A DNA stretch of 64,000 bases. It comes from UBA10646 sp003456175 (GTDB lineage: Bacteria; Bacteroidota; Bacteroidia; Chitinophagales; Chitinophagaceae). The notes below the pieces were generated by a model, which had not been told where the DNA came from, made no database searches, and was given only the letters and a program-made list of their open reading frames with translations. The first letter of the stretch is position 1. Each line of letters opens with the position of its first letter. The stretch is from positions 1 to 64,000 of the forward strand of contig DALYLQ010000004.1 in assembly GCA_031976225.1 (NCBI GenBank), in the 5' to 3' direction. A program made the position numbers and the translations under genes. Below, one piece after another: positions 34,531 to 42,390 of the stretch.

Positions 34531-35538
34531 ATGAAACAATTGTTAATCGCGTGCTTGGCAAGCCTGTGTTTTGCCTGTAACACTACACCACCACCGCCCG
34601 ATGTGTCGCATATTAACCTTACGGTAAATGTGAAGCGTTTCGATAGTGCTTTTTTCAACACCGATAGCACCCATTTCGTAGCGCAAATGGCAGGCTTACA
34701 AGCCAGCTACCCACACTTTGTGAACGATTATTACAATAATATTTTAGCGTTGCCACCTGTAGCCGATACGGCGAATGAAATGGCACTAAGGTTTCGGCAA
34801 CTATATACTCCTGTGTATAAAGCAGCACAACAAGTATGGCCACAAGCAGTACCTGAAATTGCACGCTTGCAACAGGCCTTTAAATATGCCAAGTACTACT
34901 TTCCAAACTATCAACCCCCAGCTAATATTATCACTTTTATTGGGCCACTAGAAGGGTTTAGTACCGTTATTACCAGCGATGGCTTGGCTATTGGGTTACA
35001 AGCATATTTGGGATCACAGTTTGCTGGGTATCAAACAGATTTTTTGAATGAAATTTATCCGGCATATATCCGCCGTCGTTTTGAACCTAGCTATATAGCC
35101 ATTAACGGTGTTAAAGCTTTGATAGATGATATAGCACCCTATAACCCAGCCGGAAAACCATTGGTGGTACAAATGATAGAACAAGGCAAGCGTTTGTACA
35201 TAGCGCAACAATTGTTGCCCTCTATCAGCGATACCTTGTTAACAGGCTACACTAGTGCACAAATGAAGGGCTGCTATGCTAATGAAGCTATGATATGGAA
35301 TACCATATTGCAGACCAACCTATTGTACGAAAAAGATCCAGAATTACTGCGAGAGTTTATAACCGATGGACCTAAAACCACCATTCTAGGCGAAGCAAGT
35401 CCTGGCAACATTGGTCAGTTTTGTGGTTGGCAGATAGTGAAAAAGTGGATAGCTGCAAATGAAACAGTAACCTTAGAACAGCTATTACAAAAAGATGCAC
35501 AAACGCTATTTCAAGAAGTGAAGTACAAACCGCGTTAG
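34531..35538 (+). CDS. gldB: Gliding-motility lipoprotein GldB
   Basis: 335-aa putative lipoprotein. The N-terminus MKQLLIACLASLCFAC looks like a lipoprotein signal with lipidated Cys16, though the lipobox (CFAC) is not a strict match. GldB features: 'VKRFDSAFFNTDS' (about 34-46), 'FIGPLEGFSTVITSDGLAIG' (mid), 'YIRRRFEP', and the C-terminal 'KDPELLREFITDGPKT' with 'SPGNIGQFCGWQIVKKW'. GldB is an essential gliding and envelope protein in Flavobacterium johnsoniae; non-gliding Bacteroidota also keep it. Start ATG 34531 is chosen over 34432, which would run through the hairpin. Its stop codon overlaps the convergent apaG stop by 4 bp (TTAG). It contains one dispersed 14-mer. Confidence 0.8.
   Translation: MKQLLIACLASLCFACNTTPPPPDVSHINLTVNVKRFDSAFFNTDSTHFVAQMAGLQASYPHFVNDYYNNILALPPVADTANEMALRFRQLYTPVYKAAQQVWPQAVPEIARLQQAFKYAKYYFPNYQPPANIITFIGPLEGFSTVITSDGLAIGLQAYLGSQFAGYQTDFLNEIYPAYIRRRFEPSYIAINGVKALIDDIAPYNPAGKPLVVQMIEQGKRLYIAQQLLPSISDTLLTGYTSAQMKGCYANEAMIWNTILQTNLLYEKDPELLREFITDGPKTTILGEASPGNIGQFCGWQIVKKWIAANETVTLEQLLQKDAQTLFQEVKYKPR
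34617..34630 (-). repeat. Dispersed 14-mer, copy 9
   Basis: Exact; inside gldB, read L-T-V-N. Confidence 0.85.
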
Positions 35539-35921
35539 TTCCAACGGGCTGGCATTACTAGATCGAAAGCAGGAATAGCCACTGTAAACTCTTGATGATT
35601 ATATAGATTTTTCATGGTGTAAGTACCATGCATCTTACCAATTTCGGTGGTAAGATTACAAGCACTCATATATTGAAATTGCTCACCCGGAGCCAAAACG
35701 GGTTGTACCCCTACCACCCCTTCGCCCTCTACTTCACGATACTCTCCAAGGCTGTCGAAAATGTGCCAATGCCTACTTATAAGTTGTACTGAAAAGGGGT
35801 TTTGGTTATCAATAGTTACCTGATAAGCGAAAATAAATTCGCCCTGCAGCGGGTTGCTAATATCTTTTTGATAAAATGTTTTAACCGTTATTTGAATACC
35901 ACTCGTGGTAGCTTGCACCAT
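35535..35921 (-). CDS. apaG: ApaG-domain protein
   Basis: 128-aa immunoglobulin-like (fibronectin III type) single-domain protein. Family segments: 'GIQITVKTFYQ', 'FIFAYQVTIDNQNPFSVQLI', 'SRHWHIFDSLGEYREVEGEG' with 'VVGVQPVLAPGEQFQYMSAC', then 'GTYTMKN'. Full length for the family. ApaG has been linked to Co2+/Mg2+ sensitivity in enterobacteria, but its biochemical role is unclear. Monocistronic on the minus strand; convergent with gldB (stop codons share 4 bp) and divergent from mutL over 150 bp. A weak -7-like TATCTTTA lies about 35945-35952 on the minus strand. Confidence 0.9.
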   Translation of the reverse strand: MVQATTSGIQITVKTFYQKDISNPLQGEFIFAYQVTIDNQNPFSVQLISRHWHIFDSLGEYREVEGEGVVGVQPVLAPGEQFQYMSACNLTTEIGKMHGTYTMKNLYNHQEFTVAIPAFDLVMPARWN

Positions 35922-35981
35922 AACTTACCTTTTCTTAGATTAAAGATAGCAGCTAACCCTATTGTATGGAACACATGAAGG

Positions 35982-35995
35982 TACTTACGTAAAAA
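35982..35995 (-). repeat. CATTTACGTAAGTA variant motif, copy B3
   Basis: TTTTACGTAAGTAC-type sequence in the apaG-mutL divergent region; an imperfect match. Confidence 0.35.
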
Positions 35996-36038
35996 ATAAT
36001 ACGATCATAAACCTTAGAACCAAGCGTATAACAAGTTG

Positions 36039-36046
36039 TACCTTTG
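36039..36046 (+). promoter_or_regulatory. -7 box of mutL
   Basis: TACCTTTG, a full match to TAnnTTTG. Transcription would start near 36053; an AAGGAG at 36062-36067 then precedes GTG 36075, one of few clear Shine-Dalgarno sequences here. Confidence 0.65.
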
Positions 36047-36074
36047 CAGTTTAGTTTTAAGAAGGAGCAACGAA

Positions 36075-37916
36075 GTGACAGATATCATCCAAGTTTTACC
36101 AGATAACATTGCCAATCAAATAGCGGCAGGCGAAGTAATAAGCAGGCCTGCCAGTGCTGTTAAAGAACTTTTAGAAAATGCTGTTGATGCTGGTGCTACA
36201 CATATTCAACTAATCGTGGCCGATGCCGGCAAAAGTTTGATTCAAGTGATTGATAATGGTAAGGGTATGAGTGCTACCGATGCCCGCCTTTGCTTTGAAC
36301 GCCATGCTACCAGTAAAATCAACAAAATCGACGATCTCTTTCATATTAAAACTATGGGCTTTAGAGGCGAGGCATTGGCAAGCATTGCCGCAGTAGCCCA
36401 AGTAGTATTAAAAACAAAAAGAGCTAGCGATGAGTTGGGAACCTACATTGAAATTGAAAATAGTGTTGTAAAACTGCAAGAGCCTGTTGCCATGGAGCAG
36501 GGTACGAGCATTGCCATGAAAAATTTGTTTTTCAGTGTACCTGCACGGCGCAATTTTTTGAAAAGTAATGCCAGCGAAATGCGTCATATCATCGACGAGT
36601 TTATTCGGGTGGCTATGGCTTTTCCAGCTATCTTTTTTTCGCTTACTCATAATGGACAACAAGTTTTTCACTTAGAATCGGGTAGCCTTAAGCAGCGTAT
36701 CGCTCAGTTATTGGGTAACCAATACAATGCTAAGTTGGTGGCTGTGAATGAGCGTACCGATTATATGAATATCGCAGGGTTTGTGGGTAAGCCCGAAACA
36801 GCGAAGAAAACACGCGGCGATCAGTATTTTTTTGTCAACAATCGTTTTATAAAGAGTGCTTACCTTAACCATGCAGTTTTAACCGCCTTTGATTCGCTAT
36901 TGCCAAAAGATAGCTTCCCCACGTATGTTTTGTTCATTGAAGTAGACCCTGCTGTGGTAGATGTGAATGTGCACCCAACCAAACAAGAAATTAAGTTTGA
37001 AGACGAAAAACTTATTTATGCTTTTGTACAGGCAGCAGTGAAGCATGCTTTAGCGCAGTTTAGCATAGCGCCTTCTTTAGACTTTTCGTTGAGTGCCGAT
37101 ATTCAGCAACTCGATGCCGTGGCGAAGCCATTTACCGCAAGGGACCAACAAATAACAAGTGGCGGCCGCTTGTATCAATCATTCACACAAGCACATCAGG
37201 CACATAAAATAGAGGGTGCGGCCAAGTCCGAGCTTAAAAGTTGGCCTAGCTTTTTCACCCCACCTACCACCGATGTGCTAACTACTAACAGCACAGCATC
37301 AACGAATTTTGAATTTGAAACGCCACAGCAACTACCCTTTGAAGTTGTGCCCAATACCACCTACCTGCAAGTTCGCAACACCTATGTTGTAGTACCAGTG
37401 AAAGATGGTTTGGCAATAGTGCATCAACAGTTAGCACACGAACGGGTATTGTACGAAAAGTATAGTACAGCCATTCACGAAAAGGCATTGGCCACACAGC
37501 GTAGTTTGTTTCCAGAAACACTACATGTGAATGCACAAGATGCGAACTTGCTAACAGAACTGTTGCCTGAGTTGCATAAAATTGGTTATATGATTGAGCC
37601 TTTTGGGCATCAGGCATTTGTAATTCAGGGGATACCTGCCGATGTGCAAAGTGGTAACGAGCGGCATGCTATTGAGTTACTGTTAGAGCAGTTTAAGCAT
37701 TTTAGTAGCGATGTTAAGTTTAGCAAGCGTGAAAAACTAATTCGATGTATGGCACGCCAGCAGGCTATTAAAGCCGATCAAACGCTTTCGCACCAAGAGA
37801 TGGAGCAATTAATTCAGCAGTTGCTTCACTGTAAGGTGCCCAATGTTACGCCTACTGGTGCACCCACATTTACCGTGTTTAACGAAGCTTATTTAGATCG
37901 TTTGTTTGGGCGTTAG
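36075..37916 (+). CDS. mutL: DNA mismatch repair protein MutL
   Basis: 613-aa GHKL ATPase that couples MutS mismatch recognition to strand removal. N-terminal ATPase motifs: 'ELLENAVDAGATHIQ' (I), 'VIDNGKGMS' (II), 'ERHATSKI' and 'GFRGEALASIAAV' (III), then 'FVNNRFIKSAYLNHAVL' and 'DVNVHPTKQEIKF'. A variable linker spans about residues 340-420; the C-terminal dimerisation domain ends 'LDRLFGR'. The endonuclease motif DQHA(x)2E(x)4E is altered to HQQLAHERVLYE (37422-37457), and the CPHGRP motif reads TPTGAP. GTG 36075 is chosen because it follows the promoter and an SD sequence and gives MTDIIQVLPDNIANQIAAGE; an in-frame start at 36036 would include the promoter box. One dispersed 14-mer lies in the linker. 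Confidence 0.95.
   Translation: MTDIIQVLPDNIANQIAAGEVISRPASAVKELLENAVDAGATHIQLIVADAGKSLIQVIDNGKGMSATDARLCFERHATSKINKIDDLFHIKTMGFRGEALASIAAVAQVVLKTKRASDELGTYIEIENSVVKLQEPVAMEQGTSIAMKNLFFSVPARRNFLKSNASEMRHIIDEFIRVAMAFPAIFFSLTHNGQQVFHLESGSLKQRIAQLLGNQYNAKLVAVNERTDYMNIAGFVGKPETAKKTRGDQYFFVNNRFIKSAYLNHAVLTAFDSLLPKDSFPTYVLFIEVDPAVVDVNVHPTKQEIKFEDEKLIYAFVQAAVKHALAQFSIAPSLDFSLSADIQQLDAVAKPFTARDQQITSGGRLYQSFTQAHQAHKIEGAAKSELKSWPSFFTPPTTDVLTTNSTASTNFEFETPQQLPFEVVPNTTYLQVRNTYVVVPVKDGLAIVHQQLAHERVLYEKYSTAIHEKALATQRSLFPETLHVNAQDANLLTELLPELHKIGYMIEPFGHQAFVIQGIPADVQSGNERHAIELLLEQFKHFSSDVKFSKREKLIRCMARQQAIKADQTLSHQEMEQLIQQLLHCKVPNVTPTGAPTFTVFNEAYLDRLFGR
37129..37142 (+). repeat. Dispersed 14-mer, copy 10
   Basis: Exact (CATTTACCGCAAGG); in the mutL linker, read F-T-A-R. 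Confidence 0.85.
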
Positions 37917-37928
37917 TAGTTGGTATTA

Positions 37929-37942
37929 CCTTACGGTAAATA
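37929..37942 (-). repeat. Dispersed 14-mer, copy 11
   Basis: TATTTACCGTAAGG on the - strand, 12 bp after the mutL stop; forms an inverted pair with copy 12. Confidence 0.75.
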
Positions 37943-37959
37943 TTAATACAACACGGCAT

Positions 37960-37973
37960 CATTTACCTTAAGG
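37960..37973 (+). repeat. Dispersed 14-mer, copy 12 (variant)
   Basis: CATTTACCTTAAGG, one mismatch in the core that makes TTAAGG continue into a local palindrome (ACCTTAAGGT). Opposite orientation to copy 11, 17 bp away. Confidence 0.6.
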
Positions 37974-37992
37974 TAAGCATCTTAAGATAAAA

Positions 37993-38031
37993 AAGTTAAT
38001 GGGGCTCGCCGCAGGCGAGCCCCATTAACTT
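37993..38031. terminator. Perfect 18-bp hairpin between convergent mutL and purH
   Basis: Arms 37993-38010 and 38014-38031 are perfectly complementary around a GCA loop; core ATGGGGCTCGCC. A-run on the left and AT-rich sequence on the right: a likely shared terminator for both genes. Confidence 0.85.
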
Positions 38032-38055
38032 ATAAATACACTAGCGTTATACTTT

Positions 38056-39585
38056 TTAGTGTCTGAAATGGCGTGTACCTGTAAGCACCATCGCTAATTG
38101 ATGCGTTACTGCATAATCAATACTATCCTTATCGCGAATGCTGCCGCCTGGTTGTATAAATGCTTGTATGCCAGCTGAATGAGCCATTTGCACACAATCG
38201 TTGAATGGGAAAAATGCATCGCTTGCAAGAACAGCACCATTCAAATCAAATTTGAATTGAGCTGCTTTTTCTAAAGCATGGCGAAGTGCATCTATGCGGC
38301 TTGTTTGTCCGCACCCTTTACCAATCAATTGCATATCTTTTACCAAAGCAATGGCATTACTTTTTAAATGTTTGCATACAATGTTAGCAAAGGTTAAATC
38401 CATTTTTTCTGCATCGGTACAGGTACGGCCGCCCACTTCTTTCCATTCAGCGTAATTACCTTCGTCGCCTGCTTGTACCAATACCCCATTCAGCAAGCTT
38501 TTGTATTGCTCGTTAGGCAGCTGTACACGATTCACATCCATTTGAAGTAGAATACGGTTTTTCTTACTTTTTAAAATGCTTTGGGCATCGTCATCGTAAC
38601 TGGGTGCAATAAGTACTTCGAAGAAAATTTCATTAATAGCATTAGCAGTTGCAAGATCTATGGTGGCATTGGCTACTAGTACACCGCCAAATGCACTTTC
38701 GGGGTCGCCGGCGAGGGCTGCATTCCATGCTTCGCTAATGGTGGCACGTGCAGCAATACCGCATACATTGGTATGTTTAATAATAGCAAATACAGGCAGT
38801 GGCATACCCTCATTAAACTCGCTGATGAGTTGTACCGCAGCATCTACATCTACCAAGTTATTATAGCTAAGTTCCTTACCATTGAGTTGTGTAAAGAGTT
38901 GTTGTAGGTTGCCATAAAAAGTAGCTTGTTGGTGTGGGTTTTCGCCGTAGCGCAAAGGAGTTGGAAAGCCGATACTTTCTACAAATTGTGCAGCCGGATA
39001 TTCGCTGAAATATTTACTAATAGCAACATCGTAATGTGCTACAACATCAAATGCTTTGGCTGCTAAGGCACGGCGTTGTTCAAGTGTTGTAATGCCTTTT
39101 TGTGTTTGTAGCAAATACAAAAGCGCAGCATAATGTTGTTTGTGTGCTACAACGGCTACATGTGCATGATTTTTGGCTGCAGCACGTATCATACTTGGTC
39201 CGCCAATATCAATTTTTTCAATGATGGCGGCTTCGTCGGTTGTAGTAGCAACCGTTTCTTCGAAGGGATATAAATCAACAATTACTAAATCTACCGTTGG
39301 TATTTGGTATTGCTGCATTTCTGCAATATGCTGTTCATCGGTTCGCTTGCCTAGTATGCCTCCGAAAACTGTGGGATGCAATGTTTTAACGCGTCCGCCT
39401 AAAATGCTCGGATAGCCTGTAATGCTTTCAACAGCTACACACGGAATACCTAAATCTTCAATGAATTTTTGGGTGCCGCCTGTAGTGTAAATGGTTACGT
39501 TTAAATCGTGTAATGCTTTAACAATGGGCTCTAAACCATCTTTATAAAATACTGAAATGAGGGCACTTTTAATTGTATGTTCCAT
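38056..39585 (-). CDS. purH: Bifunctional AICAR transformylase / IMP cyclohydrolase
   Basis: 509-aa enzyme of the last two steps of IMP synthesis. The N-terminal MGS-like cyclohydrolase domain has 'ALISVFYKDGLEPIVKALHD', 'IYTTGGTQKFIEDLGIPC' and 'SILGGRVKTLHPTVFGGIL'. The C-terminal transformylase domain has 'LRYGENPHQQATFYG', 'KHTNVCGIA' (the conserved Lys-His; Pro of the usual N-P-C-G is Val here), 'DPESAFGGVL' and 'SDAFFPFNDCVQMAHSAGIQ'. Start ATG 39585 gives MEHTIKSALIS; a longer in-frame start exists 15 bp upstream. Last gene of the leftward ykuK-comEC-purH group, but with a good -7 box of its own inside comEC. Confidence 0.97.
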   Translation of the reverse strand: MEHTIKSALISVFYKDGLEPIVKALHDLNVTIYTTGGTQKFIEDLGIPCVAVESITGYPSILGGRVKTLHPTVFGGILGKRTDEQHIAEMQQYQIPTVDLVIVDLYPFEETVATTTDEAAIIEKIDIGGPSMIRAAAKNHAHVAVVAHKQHYAALLYLLQTQKGITTLEQRRALAAKAFDVVAHYDVAISKYFSEYPAAQFVESIGFPTPLRYGENPHQQATFYGNLQQLFTQLNGKELSYNNLVDVDAAVQLISEFNEGMPLPVFAIIKHTNVCGIAARATISEAWNAALAGDPESAFGGVLVANATIDLATANAINEIFFEVLIAPSYDDDAQSILKSKKNRILLQMDVNRVQLPNEQYKSLLNGVLVQAGDEGNYAEWKEVGGRTCTDAEKMDLTFANIVCKHLKSNAIALVKDMQLIGKGCGQTSRIDALRHALEKAAQFKFDLNGAVLASDAFFPFNDCVQMAHSAGIQAFIQPGGSIRDKDSIDYAVTHQLAMVLTGTRHFRH

Positions 39586-39618
39586 AATAATTATTTGCAA
39601 CGTGTAGTGGCGGCAATG

Positions 39619-41703
39619 TTAGTAGTTAACAACATACGCTCCATCGAAGGGAGTAATATGTGGCTGCAAAGGTAGGCTGTCGGCCTCGCTTTTCCATCGT
39701 TGCAAGCGTTTGTAGCTATTGTTACCATCAATTACAATAGGGGTTTGTGCGTAGTGCTTTGTTATTTGCCGTAAGGCGATGGGCGGGTTTTTTGTAATTA
39801 ACACAAACTTAATATTGCGACTATCGTATACGGGTATGTACGAGCTGTTCACAACAACAATACCTTGCTTGCCGAGCCAAATTAAATGTGCTTGTGTAGT
39901 TGCATGCGGTAACGAAACTACTTGATCTGTTCGGTGCATAATGCGTGAAGGCTGTAGATGAAAGTTGCGTAAAAAATCATCTTTGAGTAAAGCAGTATCG
40001 CCAATGAACTGATGCTCAAAACCTTGTACTACATCAATAGCTGTATGTTTGGGTACGTTATATACAATTATTTTTTGTTGTTGGCTGCATTGGTAATAAT
40101 GTATGCTTCTGCTTGTTAACATGAGTAATAAGCTGGTGGCACCGATATAGAGGTATTGTTTTTCCTTACGGTAAATGAAAGCCGCAACAAGTATCAATGA
40201 TAAGAGTAATAACGTTGCTTCGGGTATGGTGATATATAACTGTTGTAACGTAGTGAAAGGTAATTGGTTGATGCCAGCAACAAACTGATTTAACCACCAA
40301 ATACATGCTTGTACTGCTATACCAATATAAGTGGCAACAGTGCTGCTAATACATGCTATGAATAACAGCAACATTAACCCGTATAAAACAACGCCTGATA
40401 CGGGTACGGCAAGTAAGTTACTGATTAAAAATACCAAGGGAAATTGATGAAAATGATACACTATAAATGGAAGTGTTAATGCTTGTGCTGCTAGTGTTAG
40501 CGCAAGCATTTGCCAGATGTAATGCAACAGAGGTTGTGTTACATAAATAAGCTGACTAATAGGCTTTTGAAACAATGCAATGCTGCTTACTGCACCGAAG
40601 CTGAGCTGAAAGCCTACATCCCAAAGATAAAATGGATTGAATAGCAACATTACGCAAGCAGCACCGGCTAATGTGTTTAATAAGTAATGCTTGCGTTGCA
40701 TACTATCGGCAACTATGATGCATGAGAACATAATAGCAGAACGTAGAATAGAAGGAGCAGCACCTGCTACAAGCGTGAATAGCCATAGAACCAATAAGCT
40801 AACTATTGCCTTGAACCAGCGATAACGATGTGGCACTTTTCGGAAGAGTAATTGTAAGAGGCCATAAATCATACCGAGGTGTAGGCCACTTATGGCAATA
40901 ATATGTACTACGCCTGTATTGCTGTAAGCTTGTACAAGTTCTCTATCAAGATAATCTCTAGCACCAATGAGTAGAGCGGTGGCAATAGCAGCTTCATCTT
41001 TTTCAGGAATATATAGTTGTAGTGTCTTTGTTGCTTTTTGTCGAATACTTAAAATAAATGTTTGTAATGTGTTTGTGCTGCTTGTGGGTAGTAGTTGCCA
41101 TTTACCGTAAGGTATAAATGCTTGTGCATAAATATGCTGTTGGGCAGTGTAAGTAGCATAGTTGAAGCTGCCGGGGTTACCAGCATTTCTAATTGGTTGT
41201 AGGCCTTTGATGATAAGGGTTTGTCCGTAGTGTAAGTTGGGTGTACTATCGGCTTGTGTTATATATAATAAAATATAGCCGGTTGTTGCCTGCCATTGTT
41301 GTGCTTGCCAAACGGCATTAGCCTTGGCAAGTATCTTGTAACTTCTTGTTTTTTTAACGGGTGGTTCAAGTAGCGTTATGTGAGTGTAAGTGGTATCGCT
41401 AATGAAATGTTGAATACAATTTGGCTGCTTGTTCCATTGGTGCAACCAACAAAGCTGTATGCCCAACATTGTAATGAAGCATTGTAGGCTAGCGCCTGTT
41501 ATCCATGGGTATTTGTAATGCCATTTAAACGTATACTTGGGTAATATTACAACAATAGTTAAGGTAACAGTAGCTACTAACCACCATATTGGGTGTGCTA
41601 TGTTGTAATACCATTGTAATAGTATGCCAATACAAAGTGGTATTAGTAACCTTAAAAAGGGAATACGTCTTAAAAGTGGTATGGTTTGGTAGCTTGCTGG
41701 CAT
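39619..41703 (-). CDS. comEC: ComEC/Rec2-family DNA-uptake channel protein
   Basis: 694-aa polytopic membrane protein. ComEC forms the inner-membrane channel for single-stranded DNA in natural transformation. Order: two N-terminal helices (about 12-85), a periplasmic DUF4131/OB-like domain (about 95-220), the competence domain with 'TGVVHIIAISGLHLGMIYGL' (about 265) and about eight further helices to residue 530, then a C-terminal soluble domain of about 160 residues. That last domain lacks the HxHxDH zinc motif of full ComEC nucleases, as in many Bacteroidota homologues, so nuclease activity is not expected. It contains three copies of the dispersed 14-mer, as many as any gene in the window. 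Operon: ykuK 71 bp upstream, purH 33 bp downstream. Confidence 0.88.
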   Translation of the reverse strand: MPASYQTIPLLRRIPFLRLLIPLCIGILLQWYYNIAHPIWWLVATVTLTIVVILPKYTFKWHYKYPWITGASLQCFITMLGIQLCWLHQWNKQPNCIQHFISDTTYTHITLLEPPVKKTRSYKILAKANAVWQAQQWQATTGYILLYITQADSTPNLHYGQTLIIKGLQPIRNAGNPGSFNYATYTAQQHIYAQAFIPYGKWQLLPTSSTNTLQTFILSIRQKATKTLQLYIPEKDEAAIATALLIGARDYLDRELVQAYSNTGVVHIIAISGLHLGMIYGLLQLLFRKVPHRYRWFKAIVSLLVLWLFTLVAGAAPSILRSAIMFSCIIVADSMQRKHYLLNTLAGAACVMLLFNPFYLWDVGFQLSFGAVSSIALFQKPISQLIYVTQPLLHYIWQMLALTLAAQALTLPFIVYHFHQFPLVFLISNLLAVPVSGVVLYGLMLLLFIACISSTVATYIGIAVQACIWWLNQFVAGINQLPFTTLQQLYITIPEATLLLLSLILVAAFIYRKEKQYLYIGATSLLLMLTSRSIHYYQCSQQQKIIVYNVPKHTAIDVVQGFEHQFIGDTALLKDDFLRNFHLQPSRIMHRTDQVVSLPHATTQAHLIWLGKQGIVVVNSSYIPVYDSRNIKFVLITKNPPIALRQITKHYAQTPIVIDGNNSYKRLQRWKSEADSLPLQPHITPFDGAYVVNY
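39667..39674 (-). promoter_or_regulatory. -7 box of purH inside the comEC 3' end
   Basis: TACCTTTG on the minus strand, followed by CAG, about 80 bp before the purH ATG. It would let purH be expressed apart from comEC. Confidence 0.5.
39763..39776 (+). repeat. Dispersed 14-mer, copy 13
   Basis: TATTTGCCGTAAGG, one mismatch; in comEC, read on the coding strand as A-L-R-Q-I. Confidence 0.75.
40164..40177 (-). repeat. Dispersed 14-mer, copy 14
   Basis: Exact; in comEC, read F-I-Y-R-K-E. Confidence 0.85.
41099..41112 (+). repeat. Dispersed 14-mer, copy 15
   Basis: Exact; in comEC, read P-Y-G-K-W. Confidence 0.85.
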
Positions 41704-41774
41704 AGTAATAGTTTAACACTATCTCAATGCCAACACGGGTTCAAAATATAAAAAATATATAGTTGAACAAAATA

Positions 41775-42245
41775 TTATACCATTTTGTCGGCACAGCAGC
41801 TACTTGCAAAAGCCTCAGGCTTCGCCTTAAATGCAAAGCCCATACCTAAAATATAACCCATAGCTTCTTTCAAAGCATCGTTACTTTTAAATTGCGGATT
41901 GGTATTGATATCGGCATGCACTTCCATATCTACCTGATAGGTAATAAACAAGTCGCAAAGCTCGTAAGCAATTTCAATACTTTTAGCAACTTCTGTAAGC
42001 ATACGTTCTTTCAGGTGAAATGGCTGCGTACTTTTTTCGTTGTGTATGTACATGAAACCACCGTTGTGTTCTCTTAAAAAAACGATGACGGTAGCAAATT
42101 CTGTTTCCGCTCCCTTTACTTGGCTATCGGTTCCGATACATACTTTAAGTTTTGTTCCTTTGGCTGTTTCTTTTTGAATGGCTTCTTCTACTGCGTCTTT
42201 GATAGGGAGTTGGATGGGTTCGCCGTTAAACTTTCTCCAACGCAT
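41775..42245 (-). CDS. YkuK-family RNase H-like protein
   Basis: 156-aa protein of the YkuK (DUF458) family, a predicted RNase H-fold with unproven activity. 'VCIGTDSQVKGAETEFATVI' (about 40-60) carries the first acidic residue in an RNase H-like position; 'VDMEVHADINTNPQFKSNDA' and 'EAMGYILGMGFAFKAKPEAF' are family hallmarks, with the C-terminal 'ASSCCADKMV'. Start ATG 42245 (MRWRKFNGEPI) is preferred; the in-frame ATG 30 bp upstream adds a non-conserved segment. First gene of the leftward group with comEC. An HK- or nucleotide-linked role cannot be read from sequence. Confidence 0.8.
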   Translation of the reverse strand: MRWRKFNGEPIQLPIKDAVEEAIQKETAKGTKLKVCIGTDSQVKGAETEFATVIVFLREHNGGFMYIHNEKSTQPFHLKERMLTEVAKSIEIAYELCDLFITYQVDMEVHADINTNPQFKSNDALKEAMGYILGMGFAFKAKPEAFASSCCADKMV

Positions 42246-42377
42246 AGTGTAATATGTTTTTGTGGAAATTACCAATCAATACCACAACCGTATGCTTTTG
42301 TGTATGATGTTATTATTAACAGTATGTGCATAAGCTTGCCGTATAACACAAAAACTTGTTACGCACAATAGCGTTTT

Positions 42378-42385
42378 TATCTTTG
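42378..42385 (+). promoter_or_regulatory. -7 box of batD
   Basis: TATCTTTG, full match to TAnnTTTG, with TTG at 42356-42358 (19 bp upstream) as -33 element. It ends 5 bp before the batD ATG, so the transcript should be leaderless or nearly so. Confidence 0.6.
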
Positions 42386-42390
42386 AAACA

